Positions 35,049 through 43,552 of a stretch of DNA of 64,000 bases are shown here, one piece after another. Positions within the stretch are counted from its first letter, which is position 1. Each line of letters begins with the position of its first letter. This DNA comes from Prevotellaceae bacterium (GTDB lineage: Bacteria; Bacteroidota; Bacteroidia; Bacteroidales; Bacteroidaceae), in NCBI GenBank assembly GCA_015256945.1, contig JABZLB010000002.1, forward strand, positions 96,596 through 160,595, written 5' to 3'. Made by a program: the position numbers and the translations under genes. The notes beneath the pieces were generated by a model. The model was not told the DNA's origin. It worked only from the letters and a program-made list of their open reading frames with translations, and did not search any database.

Positions 35049-36428
35049 TTACTTTTTCTCTTCTATGATTTGGGTTATCTGCGGAACAAAGTTATCGAGG
35101 TCGCCTGCACCTAAGGTAATGAGCACGTCAAAATCACGATTCTTTACCAGGTTCAGCACGTCGTCTTTCTTAATCATGCTTTTTTCCACGCCCGGCTTCA
35201 GGTTATCGTAAATCAGTTTCGATGTAACACCCTCTATGGGAAGCTCACGAGCCGGATAAATTTCAGTGAGAATTACCTCATCAAAGTTGCTCAGTGCATC
35301 GGCAAAATCCTTGTAGAAGTCGCGTGTACGCGAATAAAGATGGGGCTGGAAAATGGCAGTTATCTTCCTGTTCTTGTACAGTTCCTTCAGGCTTCTGGCA
35401 CTTTGAAGTATTTCTTTCGGGTGATGGGCATAGTCGGACAGGAATACATGTCTGTCGTTTTTGATTTTAAAGTCGAACCTGCGGTCAACACCGTGGTAGG
35501 TTTCCATGCCATATTTCAGTTCTTCGGCGGTACAACCGTTAAGCTGTGCCATCGCCATGGCAGCTACACCGTTCTCTATATTGACAGGAACAGGCTGGCC
35601 AAGCTTCACTCTTTTTATACATTCAACGGGTGAAATAAAGTCGAAAGTAATCTCCCCGTTTTCAATAATGATATTCTCTGCATGAAAGTCTCCGGCATCC
35701 CTGCTGTAAGTATAGGTTTTAACGCCTTCCTGAACATGGGCCTTCATCTCTAAGTTTGTATGGATAATGAGCGCGCCGCCAGGTTGGATTAATTCGGTAT
35801 AGTTGCGGAAACTTTCAAGATATGCTTCCTTGGTACCGTAAATATCAAGGTGGTCGGGGTCGGTAGAGGTAATTACACTCATCCATGGACGCAGCCAGTG
35901 GAAAGAACGATCGAACTCGTCGGCTTCAATAACCACATAGTCGCTATGGTCAGACAGGATATAGTTTGTACCGTAATTCTTTGATATTCCTCCAAGAAAG
36001 GCATTGCAGTCAACATGACTCTGGTGCATGATATGGGCGCACATGGTCGACGTAGTAGTCTTGCCATGTGTACCGGCTACACACAAACCCTTGTGTGTGC
36101 GAGTGAGAGTTCCAAGAACTTGTGCACGTTTTTGTATCTCAAAGCCGTTCTCACGAAAGTAGCACAGCTCTTTATGGGTAGCCGGAATAGCAGGTGTATA
36201 GATAACCAGACAAGAAGCTTTGTCACGACAGGCGTGCGGAATCTCGTCAGTGTTTTCGTCATAATGAATCACCATCCCTTCTTTTTCAAGCTGATGTGTC
36301 AGTGCCGATGGTGTTTTATCGTATCCTGCAACAACAAGTCCTCTGCTCATAAAGTAACGGGCTAAGGCGCTCATGCCTATGCCGCCTGCTCCTACAAAAT
36401 AAACAGCTTTAATATCTTTCAGTTCCAT
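35049..36428 (-). CDS. murC: UDP-N-acetylmuramate--L-alanine ligase
   Basis: MurC adds the first amino acid, L-alanine, to UDP-MurNAc. The 459-residue protein has the N-terminal Rossmann motif GAGGIGMSALA, the ATP-binding GTHGKTTTS in the central domain, and DYAHHPKEI followed by YSRTRDF in the C-terminal domain, all characteristic of MurC. It lies 50 bases downstream of murG and 22 bases upstream of ftsQ. Confidence 0.97.
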   Translation of the reverse strand: MELKDIKAVYFVGAGGIGMSALARYFMSRGLVVAGYDKTPSALTHQLEKEGMVIHYDENTDEIPHACRDKASCLVIYTPAIPATHKELCYFRENGFEIQKRAQVLGTLTRTHKGLCVAGTHGKTTTSTMCAHIMHQSHVDCNAFLGGISKNYGTNYILSDHSDYVVIEADEFDRSFHWLRPWMSVITSTDPDHLDIYGTKEAYLESFRNYTELIQPGGALIIHTNLEMKAHVQEGVKTYTYSRDAGDFHAENIIIENGEITFDFISPVECIKRVKLGQPVPVNIENGVAAMAMAQLNGCTAEELKYGMETYHGVDRRFDFKIKNDRHVFLSDYAHHPKEILQSARSLKELYKNRKITAIFQPHLYSRTRDFYKDFADALSNFDEVILTEIYPARELPIEGVTSKLIYDNLKPGVEKSMIKKDDVLNLVKNRDFDVLITLGAGDLDNFVPQITQIIEEKK

Positions 36429-36478
36429 TTCTTTACTTTGTTTCTTCTTTTTGTTTCACACTGTTTTTGTATTTCTGC

Positions 36479-37594
36479 TTATTTCTCGCCCCATGCCAGC
36501 TTTACAACCTCGTCGGCTATGACCTCAGCCGAGTTCTTTAGCGCCAGCTTCAGTATATTCTTGTGGAGCGATTCGAGCTTGGCCTCGTTGTTAATAATGC
36601 CGAGTGCTGTTGTAAGCAGCGTGTCAGGTGCGTCGGCATCTTTAACATAAACGGCGGCATCCTTGTCAACCAGTGCCATTGTGTTCTTGGTTTGGTGGTC
36701 TTCAGCCACATTCGGACTGGGCACAAGTATTACGGGCTGCCCAATAAGGCAGAACTCACTGATGGAGCTTGCTCCTGCACGACTGATGACAAGGTCGGCC
36801 GATTTGTACGCAGCGCCCATGTCACTTATAAAGTCTAATACCTTTAAATTGGGCAATTCGCCATATGCCTTAACGGCAGCAGCCATCTCTTCGTAGTAGT
36901 ATTTTCCCGTCTGCCAGATAAACTGTACGTTCGATTGCCTAATCAGGTCGAGATGCTTTCGCATGCTTTCGTTGATGGTGCGGGCCCCAAGGCTTCCGCC
37001 TACTAACAGTATGGTTTTCTTTTCAGGGGCAAGACCGAAGCTCTTGCGGGCCTCTTCGGGTGTCAGTGCCGATGAAAGCACATTCTGTCTGACGGGGTTT
37101 CCCGTCATGATTATTTTGTCGGCAGGGAAGAAACGTTCCATACCCTCGTAGGCTACACATATCTTGTCGGCTTTCTTTGCCAGCAGTTTGTTTGTTACTC
37201 CTGCATAGCTGTTCTGCTCCTGTATGAGACAGGGTATGCCGCGTTCGGCGCAAACGTTAAGCGTAGGGCCGCTTGCATAGCCACCCACACCTACGGCAAC
37301 CATCGGCTTAAATTGTTTGATGATATTCCTTGCCATACGTTCGCTCTTCCAGATTTTGAAAAGCACGGCAATGTTTTTCAACAGGTGCTTACGGTCGAAA
37401 CCGCTGATAGGCAATCCTTTAATTTCGTATCCGGCCTGCGGAACACGTTGCATTTCCATGCGTCCAAGTGCTCCTGTGAAAAGGATTCTGGCGTCGGGGT
37501 GTTTGGCCCTTATTGCATTGGCAATGGAGATAGCGGGAAATATGTGTCCGCCAGTGCCGCCTCCACTGATAATTACTCTAAGTTCTCTGTCCAT
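36479..37594 (-). CDS. murG: UDP-GlcNAc:lipid I N-acetylglucosaminyltransferase
   Basis: MurG converts lipid I to lipid II on the cytoplasmic face of the membrane. The 371-residue protein has the N-terminal GGGTGGHIFPA motif, GVGGYASGPTL, and the donor-sugar site in the C-terminal half (GGSLGARTIN, then SRAGASSISEF, with PNVAEDHQ). The frame extends to a TTG at 37618, but a promoter -7 element overlaps that codon, so the ATG at 37594 (MDRELRVIISGGG) is the likely start. The gene is separated from ftsW by 330 bases that contain repeat copy C and its own promoter, a break in an otherwise tight cluster. Confidence 0.95.
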   Translation of the reverse strand: MDRELRVIISGGGTGGHIFPAISIANAIRAKHPDARILFTGALGRMEMQRVPQAGYEIKGLPISGFDRKHLLKNIAVLFKIWKSERMARNIIKQFKPMVAVGVGGYASGPTLNVCAERGIPCLIQEQNSYAGVTNKLLAKKADKICVAYEGMERFFPADKIIMTGNPVRQNVLSSALTPEEARKSFGLAPEKKTILLVGGSLGARTINESMRKHLDLIRQSNVQFIWQTGKYYYEEMAAAVKAYGELPNLKVLDFISDMGAAYKSADLVISRAGASSISEFCLIGQPVILVPSPNVAEDHQTKNTMALVDKDAAVYVKDADAPDTLLTTALGIINNEAKLESLHKNILKLALKNSAEVIADEVVKLAWGEK

Positions 37595-37615
37595 TTTTGC
37601 AACGTATATTTTTGG

Positions 37616-37623
37616 CAAAAGTA
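37616..37623 (-). promoter_or_regulatory. -7 element upstream of murG
   Basis: TACTTTTG on the minus strand matches TAnnTTTG and ends 21 bases before the chosen murG ATG. It would drive murG-murC-ftsQ-ftsA-ftsZ separately from the upstream half of the cluster. No clear -33 TTTG was found. Confidence 0.5.
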
Positions 37624-37761
37624 ATGAAAAATTTTGTGTTTCGGCTATTTCCCGGCTACTTTTATTTATATCTTCGCGGGCCTTTTCGTGCTATTGAATC
37701 AGGCTTTATATCGTTCTGTTTGTGTATTATAATTGTTTTGCTGTTCGCCTTACGGCGTAGA

Positions 37762-37860
37762 GTTCATTGTTCGGCGACCGTCAGCAGCGTTGCTGACGGC
37801 CGTCACACCCGTTGTTCGACGGTCGCCGTACGTGCTGCTGACGGCCGTCGAACAACGAAC
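37762..37860 (-). repeat. GC-rich double-palindromic repeat, copy C, inside the dcw cluster
   Basis: On the plus strand the element reads TTCATTGTTCGGCGACCGTC, then CAGCAGCGTTGCTGACGGCC, and after a short spacer GTTGTTCGACGGTCGCCG, TACGTGCTGCTGACGGCC and GTCGAACAACGAAC. The two halves are each imperfect palindromes. It aligns nearly end to end with copy B. It lies in the 330-base gap between ftsW and murG, upstream of the murG promoter in the direction of transcription. The rest of that gap (37861-37948) shows nothing recognisable. Confidence 0.8.
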
Positions 37861-37948
37861 TGTATAACATAAAGCCTTTGCACTTATGCCATGGTTTAAA
37901 AAGCATAACGGTTATTTTGCGTTGTTGTTTAAGGCTTGCAGGTTGTGG

Positions 37949-39229
37949 TCAGGCTGTTGTCTGCGATAACGTTTCGTCGGTATCGGTATCTTTAGCCGTT
38001 GCATTTTTCTTGGCCGTACGGCTAACGCTCAGTATAACACCAATGTAAATGCAGTTGATGATGGTTGATGTTCCTCCTTTGCTGATAAGTGGAAGGGGCT
38101 GTCCTGTGACGGGAACAAGCCCGACGGCGACGCACATGTTGAACAATGCTTGTATAACCAGGAGCAGAGCAAGCCCCATAGCCAGGAACGCCGGGAAATT
38201 ATTCTCGCACCTGTTGGCAATACGCCCTGTGCGAAAAAGAAGTATAATGTACAGCAGGGCTACGAAAACAGCTCCCTCTATGCCCATTTCTTCTATGATG
38301 ATGGCATAGATAAAGTCGGAGAAAGCCTGCGAAAGAAAGTCGCGTTCGACCGAGTTTCCGGGTCCCTTCCCAATAATATTTGACGATGCTATGGCAATAT
38401 TGGCATACGCTGTTTGTGCGTCTTTGTCGAGGTCTACTTCGGCTGGGCTTACTTCTTTATGGTTTAGGAACTTATCGATACGTGACTTCCAGGTGTCGAA
38501 CCTGTGGAAAACACCACGCCGTCCTTCAGTAGTTGTTGTTTTCCCATTGGCTGCAGCCACTTCGGTCATGCTCTGGTTGGTATCGATATTGCCCCTGTCT
38601 TCGCCAATAGTCATGACTAAAGTAAATACCAGAAGGATGACAGCAGCTACCGATGCTACTATTTTACTAAGCTGTCTTGCCGGTACATGCCCGATAAACA
38701 TCATTAAAAATATAATGGTACACAGCAGTGCAGCCGTCGATAAATTCTCTATCATGATAGGTGGTACAATGAAAAGACATACAATTAAGATGTATTTCAT
38801 GGCACGTTTGTCGGCTCCATGGTTGGTTTGCATGGCGCTCAGAATTTGAGCTGTGGCAAGAACCATGGTGCCTTTAGCTATTTCAGAGGGCTGAAACTGG
38901 AGGCCAAGAAAACTGATCCACCGTTGTGCCCCGTTGGTAGAATGGCCTGCAACGGCTACCCATATGAGGGTTAGAAACGATACGGTAAGCAAAACGGGCG
39001 TAGCTATCTTGAAGTATTTACACTTGATATTGAGCGTTACCACCATCAAAAAAATGCCAGCAGCAAGTATAACAAGGTGTTTTATGATAGGCGCAAGGTA
39101 GCTGTCACCTTTGTATGTAAGCTCTGACGAGGCCGAAAAAACCTCAATTACACTGATGATACAGAGGAAAAAGAATATCATCCATATCACCTTGTCGCCC
39201 TTGAATATGTTATTAAACTTTTTATTCAT
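37949..39229 (-). CDS. ftsW: Septal peptidoglycan polymerase FtsW (SEDS family)
   Basis: FtsW is the SEDS-family glycosyltransferase that polymerises lipid II at the division site together with its partner penicillin-binding protein. The 426-residue protein has about ten membrane segments. Family motifs include GAQRWISFLGLQFQPSEIAK and, near the C-terminus, LPLISKGGTSTI. A large loop with DTWKSRIDKFL and GKGPGNSVERDFLSQAFSDF lies between membrane segments 7 and 8, as usual. It lies between murD and murG. Confidence 0.95.
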   Translation of the reverse strand: MNKKFNNIFKGDKVIWMIFFFLCIISVIEVFSASSELTYKGDSYLAPIIKHLVILAAGIFLMVVTLNIKCKYFKIATPVLLTVSFLTLIWVAVAGHSTNGAQRWISFLGLQFQPSEIAKGTMVLATAQILSAMQTNHGADKRAMKYILIVCLFIVPPIMIENLSTAALLCTIIFLMMFIGHVPARQLSKIVASVAAVILLVFTLVMTIGEDRGNIDTNQSMTEVAAANGKTTTTEGRRGVFHRFDTWKSRIDKFLNHKEVSPAEVDLDKDAQTAYANIAIASSNIIGKGPGNSVERDFLSQAFSDFIYAIIIEEMGIEGAVFVALLYIILLFRTGRIANRCENNFPAFLAMGLALLLVIQALFNMCVAVGLVPVTGQPLPLISKGGTSTIINCIYIGVILSVSRTAKKNATAKDTDTDETLSQTTA

Positions 39230-39281
39230 GTTTATTTTTCCGAATCACGCCCCTGCTGAGAGGCTGTCATCCCATCGTTGC

Positions 39282-40613
39282 CTATAAACTTCTGACACAC
39301 GCTTTAAACTGCTCTCCGCGGTCTTCCATGTTATGAAAGAGGTCGAAGCTGGCACAACAAGGCGACAGAAGTACGGTGTCGCCATCGGCAGCCAGCTCAT
39401 AGCATGCCTGAACACAATCCTTCATATTATGTGTATCGCGTATGGTAATGCCGAAACTGTCGAAGTTTTCGTGTAGTTTTGTATTGTCAGCACCCAGAAA
39501 AACCAATGCCTTACACTTTTGCTTTACCAGGTCGTAGATATGTTTATAATCGTTTCCCTTGTCTTTTCCTCCAAGAATAAGTACGGTAGGCGTGCGCATA
39601 CTTTCCAGAGCATACCAGCAAGCATCCACATTTGTGGCTTTCGAATCGTTGATATACTGTACGCCTTTCACCTTACATACCTTTTCGAGACGATGTTCAA
39701 CACCCGGGAAATCGCCCATACTCTTGCGTATTACGTCGGGTTTGATACCTGCAATGTGGGCTGCAAGCCCCGCTGCCAGGCTGTTATATACGTTGTGTTT
39801 GCCCGTAAGGCTCAAATCGTCCTGTGGCATTTGAAACAAAGAAGGGTAGGTAAGGGTATACTCTTCCTTATCTAAATAGCCAACACTCCCGTGCTCTTTA
39901 CTTTCAGAGAATGGGCATAAGGTTGCCTGAACGTTTACTTTTTCTAATTCCTTTTTGATGACAGGGTCGTCGTTCCAGTAAATAAAGTAGTCGTCAGAAG
40001 TCTGGTTTTGTGTGATGCGCATTTTGGCATCGGCATAGTTTTCAAACTTAAAGTCGTAACGATCGAGGTGGTCGGGCGTGATGTTTAGCAAAATAGCGGT
40101 GTTGGCATGAAAGCTATACATGTTGTCGAGCTGGAACGAACTCAGTTCGATAATGTAATATTCGTGCGGGTCTTCAGCCACCTGGAGGGCCAAACTACGG
40201 CCTATATTGCCAGCCAGACCGGCATCAATGCCAGCCGATTTAAAAATGTGGTATATCAGAGAAGTAGTTGTTGTTTTGCCGTTGCTGCCGGTAATACAAA
40301 TCATTTTCGACCGGGTATAACGGCCTGCAAACTCAATTTCGCTGATAATCGGAGTGTTTTGTTTGAGCAATTTCTGAATCATCGGAGCCTCTTTGGGTAT
40401 TCCCGGGCTTTTGATAACTTCGTCGGCATTGAGAATTTTCTCTTCGGTGTGGTGCCCTTCCTCCCATTCAATATGATGGTCATCGAGTATTTTCTTATAC
40501 TTTTCATGAATGGCCGACATGTCAGATACAAATACATCAAAGCCCTTCTGCCTGGCCAGAACGGCAGCTCCTGCGCCGCTCTCTCCAGCTCCTAATACTA
40601 CTATTCTTTTCAT
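39282..40613 (-). CDS. murD: UDP-N-acetylmuramoyl-L-alanine--D-glutamate ligase
   Basis: MurD adds D-glutamate to UDP-MurNAc-L-Ala. The 443-residue protein begins MKRIVVLGAGESGAG. It has the ATP-binding ITGSNGKTTTTSL and the conserved HNVYNSLAAGLAA and YINDSKATNVDA motifs of MurD. The longest frame begins 39 codons earlier (40730), but those residues are His/Tyr-rich and unlike any Mur ligase, so ATG 40613 is used. mraY ends 59 bases upstream and ftsW starts 52 bases downstream. Confidence 0.95.
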   Translation of the reverse strand: MKRIVVLGAGESGAGAAVLARQKGFDVFVSDMSAIHEKYKKILDDHHIEWEEGHHTEEKILNADEVIKSPGIPKEAPMIQKLLKQNTPIISEIEFAGRYTRSKMICITGSNGKTTTTSLIYHIFKSAGIDAGLAGNIGRSLALQVAEDPHEYYIIELSSFQLDNMYSFHANTAILLNITPDHLDRYDFKFENYADAKMRITQNQTSDDYFIYWNDDPVIKKELEKVNVQATLCPFSESKEHGSVGYLDKEEYTLTYPSLFQMPQDDLSLTGKHNVYNSLAAGLAAHIAGIKPDVIRKSMGDFPGVEHRLEKVCKVKGVQYINDSKATNVDACWYALESMRTPTVLILGGKDKGNDYKHIYDLVKQKCKALVFLGADNTKLHENFDSFGITIRDTHNMKDCVQACYELAADGDTVLLSPCCASFDLFHNMEDRGEQFKACVRSL

Positions 40614-40672
40614 ATTGCTTAAATCTGATACGTGAAATAACGGGATGTGTGTATGTTTTGTATTTTTTTCTA

Positions 40673-41944
40673 TTATCTTATTTTCAGTGTGATGATGGTA
40701 AATACAGCTAAAATAATAGTGATTATCCAAAAACGAATGGTAATTTTTGCCTCATGCTTAGGCGAATGAGGACTCTTGATGAGATACTTACAGTCGGGTT
40801 CGAGCTGCGAATCGGTAACACGGAAGTTGTCATGAATGGGTGTACGTTTAAAGATTCGCTGCTTAATGCCACGTCGTTTCCCCAGTTTGTAATACCAAAC
40901 CTGAAGAATAACGCTGAGGCTTTCAACAAAAAATATCCCGCAAAGAATAGGCAACAGCAGCTCTTTATGTATGATAACTGCGGTTACACCAATGATACCG
41001 CCAATGGTTAGCGACCCCGTGTCGCCCATAAATACCTGTGCAGGGTATGCGTTATACCAGAGAAAACCGATCAACGCGCCGATAAAGGCGCACATAAATA
41101 CTACCAGTTCCTGCGACCCGGGAATGTACATGATATTAAGATATGCTGCAAACTGGATGTGTGAACTGACATAAGCCAGGATGCCAAGGGCGACACCTAT
41201 GATAGCTGAGTTGCCTGCACACATGCCATCCATGCCATCATTAAGGTTGGCTCCGTTGCTAACAGCTGTAACTACAAGGATAGTCATGATAACAAACAAA
41301 ATCCATCCTGCTGCCACTTTGTGCTTACCGAATACAGATGTAATTTGGGAGTAGTCGAGATTATGCCCTTTAATAAAGGGTATGGTGGTTTTAAGCGATT
41401 TGTGTGCCACCGCTCTGTGCTTAACTACAACCTCTTGTCCGTTCTGGTTTTCGATGGCAATATTCTCATTTATCTTCACATCGGGCGAACTCCAAAGCAC
41501 TAATCCTACAATGAGACCGATACCAATTTGCCCGACAATCTTGTATTTTCCCTTCAAACCCTCCTTGTTTCTATGGAAAATCTTGATGTAATCGTCCATA
41601 CCTCCAAGGAATCCAAGCCATACCGTTGTGATGATCATCAGGATAAGATAAATGTTACGGAGACGGCCAAGTAATAGTACTGGAATGAGAATAGAAACAA
41701 TAATAATGACTCCTCCCATTGACGGGACACCGATTTTGTTCACTCCAAAGGGATCAACTTTAGCGTCGCGCTGGGTTTCTGTAATTTGTTTGCTTTTGAG
41801 ATACTTTATAAATTTTTCGCCGAACCAGGCCGATATAATCAGCGAAAAGATAAGTGCTAACAGAGCTCTAAAGGATATATAACTCCAAAGACCAGCTCCC
41901 GATAGACCAAATTGCTCTAAAAAGCGAAAAAGATAATATACCAT
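40673..41944 (-). CDS. mraY: Phospho-N-acetylmuramoyl-pentapeptide transferase
   Basis: MraY transfers phospho-MurNAc-pentapeptide to undecaprenyl phosphate, making lipid I. The 423-residue polytopic protein has GVPSMGGVIII, NGANLNDGMDGMCAG (with the catalytic aspartates), FMGDTGSLTIGG and RIFKRTPIHDNF, all diagnostic. It is longer than the 360-residue E. coli enzyme because of an insertion of about 60 residues (SPDVKINENIAIENQNGQEV and following) between membrane segments, a feature I believe is common in Bacteroidota. Confidence 0.96.
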   Translation of the reverse strand: MVYYLFRFLEQFGLSGAGLWSYISFRALLALIFSLIISAWFGEKFIKYLKSKQITETQRDAKVDPFGVNKIGVPSMGGVIIIVSILIPVLLLGRLRNIYLILMIITTVWLGFLGGMDDYIKIFHRNKEGLKGKYKIVGQIGIGLIVGLVLWSSPDVKINENIAIENQNGQEVVVKHRAVAHKSLKTTIPFIKGHNLDYSQITSVFGKHKVAAGWILFVIMTILVVTAVSNGANLNDGMDGMCAGNSAIIGVALGILAYVSSHIQFAAYLNIMYIPGSQELVVFMCAFIGALIGFLWYNAYPAQVFMGDTGSLTIGGIIGVTAVIIHKELLLPILCGIFFVESLSVILQVWYYKLGKRRGIKQRIFKRTPIHDNFRVTDSQLEPDCKYLIKSPHSPKHEAKITIRFWIITIILAVFTIITLKIR

Positions 41945-42052
41945 TTGTTATGGATTTTGGTATGAGACGATGCACGCTTCTATAATATAAGAAACAATAA
42001 TACTTTATTATTGGGCTTTGCCTGTGTCAGGCAAAGCTGTAAAAATTAAACT

Positions 42053-43504
42053 TTAGTTTCCGAAAATTTCATGTAAAACTTCCTTGTCATCGAAATGATG
42101 TTTTACACCTTTAATCTCCTGGTAGTTCTCATGGCCCTTACCGGCAACAAGAATTACATCGCCCTTTTGTGCCATCATGCACGCCGTTTTGATAGCTTCC
42201 TTGCGATCGGTAATGGTGATTACTTTCTTCATTTCATCTTTGTTCAGCCCAGCTACCATGTCGTTTATAATGTCTTGTGGCTCTTCAAAACGGGGATTGT
42301 CGCTGGTTATAATCACACGGTCGCTTTGTCTGACGGCTTCTTGTGCCATGAGTGGACGCTTTCCCTTGTCACGATTGCCCCCTGCACCGCATACAGTTAT
42401 TACTTTTCCCTTGCCGTTTAGCACCTCGTGAATAGCATTTAACACGTTTTCGAGAGCATCAGGAGTATGTGCATAGTCGACAATGGCGGTATAACCATCC
42501 GGACTTTGTATTGGCTCGAGCCTGCCGCTTACACTGTGTAGCGTACTCATGGCAACGAGAATTTCTTCAGGTTGCTTGCCTAACATCCTGGCGGCAGCAT
42601 ATACAGCCAGCAAATTGCTGACGTTAAACTTACCAATAAACTGCACACCTACCTCGTGTCCATCTATATCAAGATACATCCCAGCGAAGTGCATTTCGAT
42701 GATGCGCGCCCTAAAGTCGGCCATCTGACAGGTTGAATAGGTCTTAATTGTAGCCTTTGTGTTCTGTACCATAACCATACCATTGCGGTCGTCAGCATTG
42801 GTAATGGCAAAGGCTGTTTTGGGAAGGCCGTCAAAGAACGCCTTTTTGGCGTTACGATAATTCTCAAAAGTTTTATGGTAGTCGAGGTGGTCGCGGGTTA
42901 AATTCGTAAAAATACCACCTGTAAATCGTAAACCACCAATTCGCTTTTGGTGTATGGCATGGCTCGAACATTCCATAAAGGCATATTCGCAACCTGCTTT
43001 TACCATCTCGCTTAAAAGCTCATTGAGTTCAATTGGGTCTGGTGTTGTGTGGTCAGCAGGGACAGCTCTGTCATCGATATAATTGCATACCGTTGACAAC
43101 AAGCCAACCTTATAACCAAATTTTCGGAACATATTATATAATAAGGTGGCAATAGTTGTCTTGCCGTTCGTGCCAGTTACGCCAACAAGCTTAAGGTGTT
43201 TGGATGGATCGCCGTAGAAAAGGGTAGCCACTTTGCCCACAGCATCTTCGGTAGAATCAACCAGAATGTAGCAAATTCCATCTTTTTTATCTTGTGGAAA
43301 CTCTTCACAAAGAACGGCTTTTGCCCCTGACTCCAGTGCTTTATCTATAAACTTATGCCCGTCTACTTGAGTGCCTCTCATAGCAACAAACAGGTGTCCT
43401 TCCCTGATTTTTCTGGAATCGATATTTACTCCTGATATTTCTATGTCAGTGTTACCCTCTATCACAGAAGGCTTGATGTTTTTTAGCAGTTCTTGTAATT
43501 TCAT
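42053..43504 (-). CDS. murE: UDP-MurNAc-L-Ala-D-Glu--meso-diaminopimelate ligase
   Basis: MurE adds the third amino acid of the peptidoglycan stem. The 483-residue protein has the ATP-binding VTGTNGKTTIATLL, TTPDPIEL, and the specificity motif DNPR in ITSDNPRFEEP. DNPR is the signature of meso-diaminopimelate-adding enzymes, as opposed to lysine-adding ones, so the wall is predicted to be of the meso-DAP type. It lies 48 bases downstream of ftsI and is followed by mraY after 108 bases. Confidence 0.96.
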   Translation of the reverse strand: MKLQELLKNIKPSVIEGNTDIEISGVNIDSRKIREGHLFVAMRGTQVDGHKFIDKALESGAKAVLCEEFPQDKKDGICYILVDSTEDAVGKVATLFYGDPSKHLKLVGVTGTNGKTTIATLLYNMFRKFGYKVGLLSTVCNYIDDRAVPADHTTPDPIELNELLSEMVKAGCEYAFMECSSHAIHQKRIGGLRFTGGIFTNLTRDHLDYHKTFENYRNAKKAFFDGLPKTAFAITNADDRNGMVMVQNTKATIKTYSTCQMADFRARIIEMHFAGMYLDIDGHEVGVQFIGKFNVSNLLAVYAAARMLGKQPEEILVAMSTLHSVSGRLEPIQSPDGYTAIVDYAHTPDALENVLNAIHEVLNGKGKVITVCGAGGNRDKGKRPLMAQEAVRQSDRVIITSDNPRFEEPQDIINDMVAGLNKDEMKKVITITDRKEAIKTACMMAQKGDVILVAGKGHENYQEIKGVKHHFDDKEVLHEIFGN

Positions 43505-43552
43505 ATTATTATCGTTATTAGATGTATCTTCTATGGGAATGATGATATAATG

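Noticed and set aside
37595..37618. Longer murG start at TTG 37618
   Set aside because: A -7 element overlaps it, and the family N-terminus begins at ATG 37594.
40614..40730. 39-codon N-terminal extension of murD
   Set aside because: The residues are His/Tyr-rich and unlike Mur ligases; the Rossmann start follows ATG 40613.
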